From Clostridium sp. HBUAS56010 (GTDB taxonomy: Bacteria > Bacillota > Clostridia > Lachnospirales > Lachnospiraceae), in assembly GCF_007115105.1 (NCBI RefSeq), contig NZ_SULJ01000002.1, positions 368,190 to 432,189 on the forward strand: a stretch of DNA of 64,000 bases, written 5' to 3'. Below, in pieces: positions 63,402 to 64,000 of this stretch. Each line of letters opens with the position of its first letter. The stretch's first letter is position 1. The notes below the pieces were generated by a model. It saw nothing but the letters and a program-made list of their open reading frames with translations. It did not search any database and had not been told where the DNA came from. The position numbers and the translations under genes were made by a program.

Positions 63402-64000
63402 TTACGGTTTTTTTATGACTGGAATCCATATCCGGCTTAGATATTCCTCACAAGTTGGATCTCCATCCGAATACCATTCGATCTGCGGACCATTGGCAAG
63501 CTGATACTCCGACTGGGGAAGCCATTCTGTAAAAATCCGTTTCCAGACCTTTTGCTGGCCCTCCGGCAATTTTCCCACACATTCAAAGATTACATAGGTT
63601 CCAGCCGGAATCGTAAGTTCAGACATTCCCTCCAGAAGAGGGTGCTTAGAAGCAGTACCAATATAGTAATCAAACATCTTCCCATCCACATCTGCACATA
63701 CTCCCAGACAACTGAGTTCCCCATCATCGTTTAAATCCATCAGCGTTTCATAGCGTCCGCCCTGAGAGATCTCATCCCACATTTGGGGAATCCGCTTAAA
63801 ATTTTCTCCATTTTCCATGGAGATCCGTTCTTTGTACCCGATCAGCCGAAAAGCTTTTGCTTCCTTTACATAGTAATTCATTGCTTCTACTCCTTTAATG
63901 GTTATTTCAAATGAAATACGGGAGTATGACTTAATTTTCACTCCAGGCTTTTTTACGTCACTGGGATTTATGCCGTGAACTCCATAAAATGCACGGGAAA
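63402..64000 (-). CDS. AraC-family regulator with GyrI-like effector domain, 5' part beyond right edge
   Basis: The frame runs without a stop from 63402 to the right edge. The residues at the edge, SRAFYGVHGINPSDVKK, are the end of an AraC-type helix-turn-helix domain, so the ATG of MNYYVKEAKAFRLIGYKERI inside the frame is not the true start. The rest (about 165 residues) is a GyrI/AraC effector-binding domain with FKRIPQMWDEI, FDYYIGTASKHPLLEGMSEL and IPAGTYVIFECVGKLPEGQQ. Such regulators sense small molecules; the ligand is unknown. Partial gene. Confidence 0.85.
   Translation of the reverse strand, partial: SRAFYGVHGINPSDVKKPGVKIKSYSRISFEITIKGVEAMNYYVKEAKAFRLIGYKERISMENGENFKRIPQMWDEISQGGRYETLMDLNDDGELSCLGVCADVDGKMFDYYIGTASKHPLLEGMSELTIPAGTYVIFECVGKLPEGQQKVWKRIFTEWLPQSEYQLANGPQIEWYSDGDPTCEEYLSRIWIPVIKKP

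Noticed and set aside
63402-63941. Stand-alone 179-residue effector-binding protein
   Set aside because: The frame continues to the right edge with AraC-type HTH residues, so it is the 3' part of a longer regulator gene.

Overview
The window looks like a chromosomal segment of a spore-forming Lachnospiraceae (Clostridium cluster XIVa; Lacrimispora- or Enterocloster-like). The evidence is a moderate G+C content, a Firmicutes-type prfA-prmC-yqhQ-rpmE-rho block, a T-box in front of proS, an L10 leader, and sporulation genes (sipL-like, cotS-like, a collagen-like exosporium-type gene). The taxon is an inference; there is no rRNA. I saw no tRNA, CRISPR array or insertion sequence. Nearly all genes lie on the minus strand.

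1-23.3 kb is an accessory region dominated by exported proteins. A single open frame covers the first 13,239 bases and encodes about 4,400 residues of a Cna-B/SpaA-type giant surface protein; its start is inside the window and its end falls just beyond the left edge. Upstream of it are a secreted transglutaminase-like protein, five small genes of unknown function facing a small XRE-type regulator, and a tight three-gene operon of exported proteins (a TM-anchored protein; a cell-wall-binding/MucBP-like/DUF6273-like protein; a GLUG/Ig-like/cell-wall-binding protein).

23.3-24.1 kb is an AT-rich gap holding a 28-residue holin-like toxin ORF. A bidirectional terminator, a convergent promoter and an inverted leader motif around it suggest a par-like type I toxin-antitoxin locus.

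24.1-33.5 kb holds prfA, prmC, yqhQ, rpmE, rho and rarA, then a plus-strand collagen-like gene, a polysaccharide deacetylase and a cold-shock gene with a long hairpin leader. 33.7-37.5 kb is rpmG-secE-nusG-rplK-rplA-rplJ-rplL. It has consensus promoters, an L10 leader with attenuator, and a repeated leader element before rplK and rplA. rpoB does not follow rplL.

37.5-46.3 kb carries rfbA-rfbB-rfbD (no rfbC), a MerR-methyltransferase fusion, a GNAT acetyltransferase, comF, recD2 and mreB. 46.3-64 kb carries a possible structured RNA, an ABC-F ATPase, a CmpB-type membrane protein, a phosphohexomutase, a cotS-like gene and a sipL-like gene (both with good sigma-E-type promoters), cca, T-box-proS, an M20 peptidase, an HD nucleotidase, an AI-2E-type permease, an RluA-type synthase, a HlyIII-type protein, a GIY-YIG protein, cysE, a PrcB-like lipoprotein and the 3' part of an AraC-family regulator cut by the right edge.

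All assignments come from reading the sequence. No database search, folding or alignment program was run.
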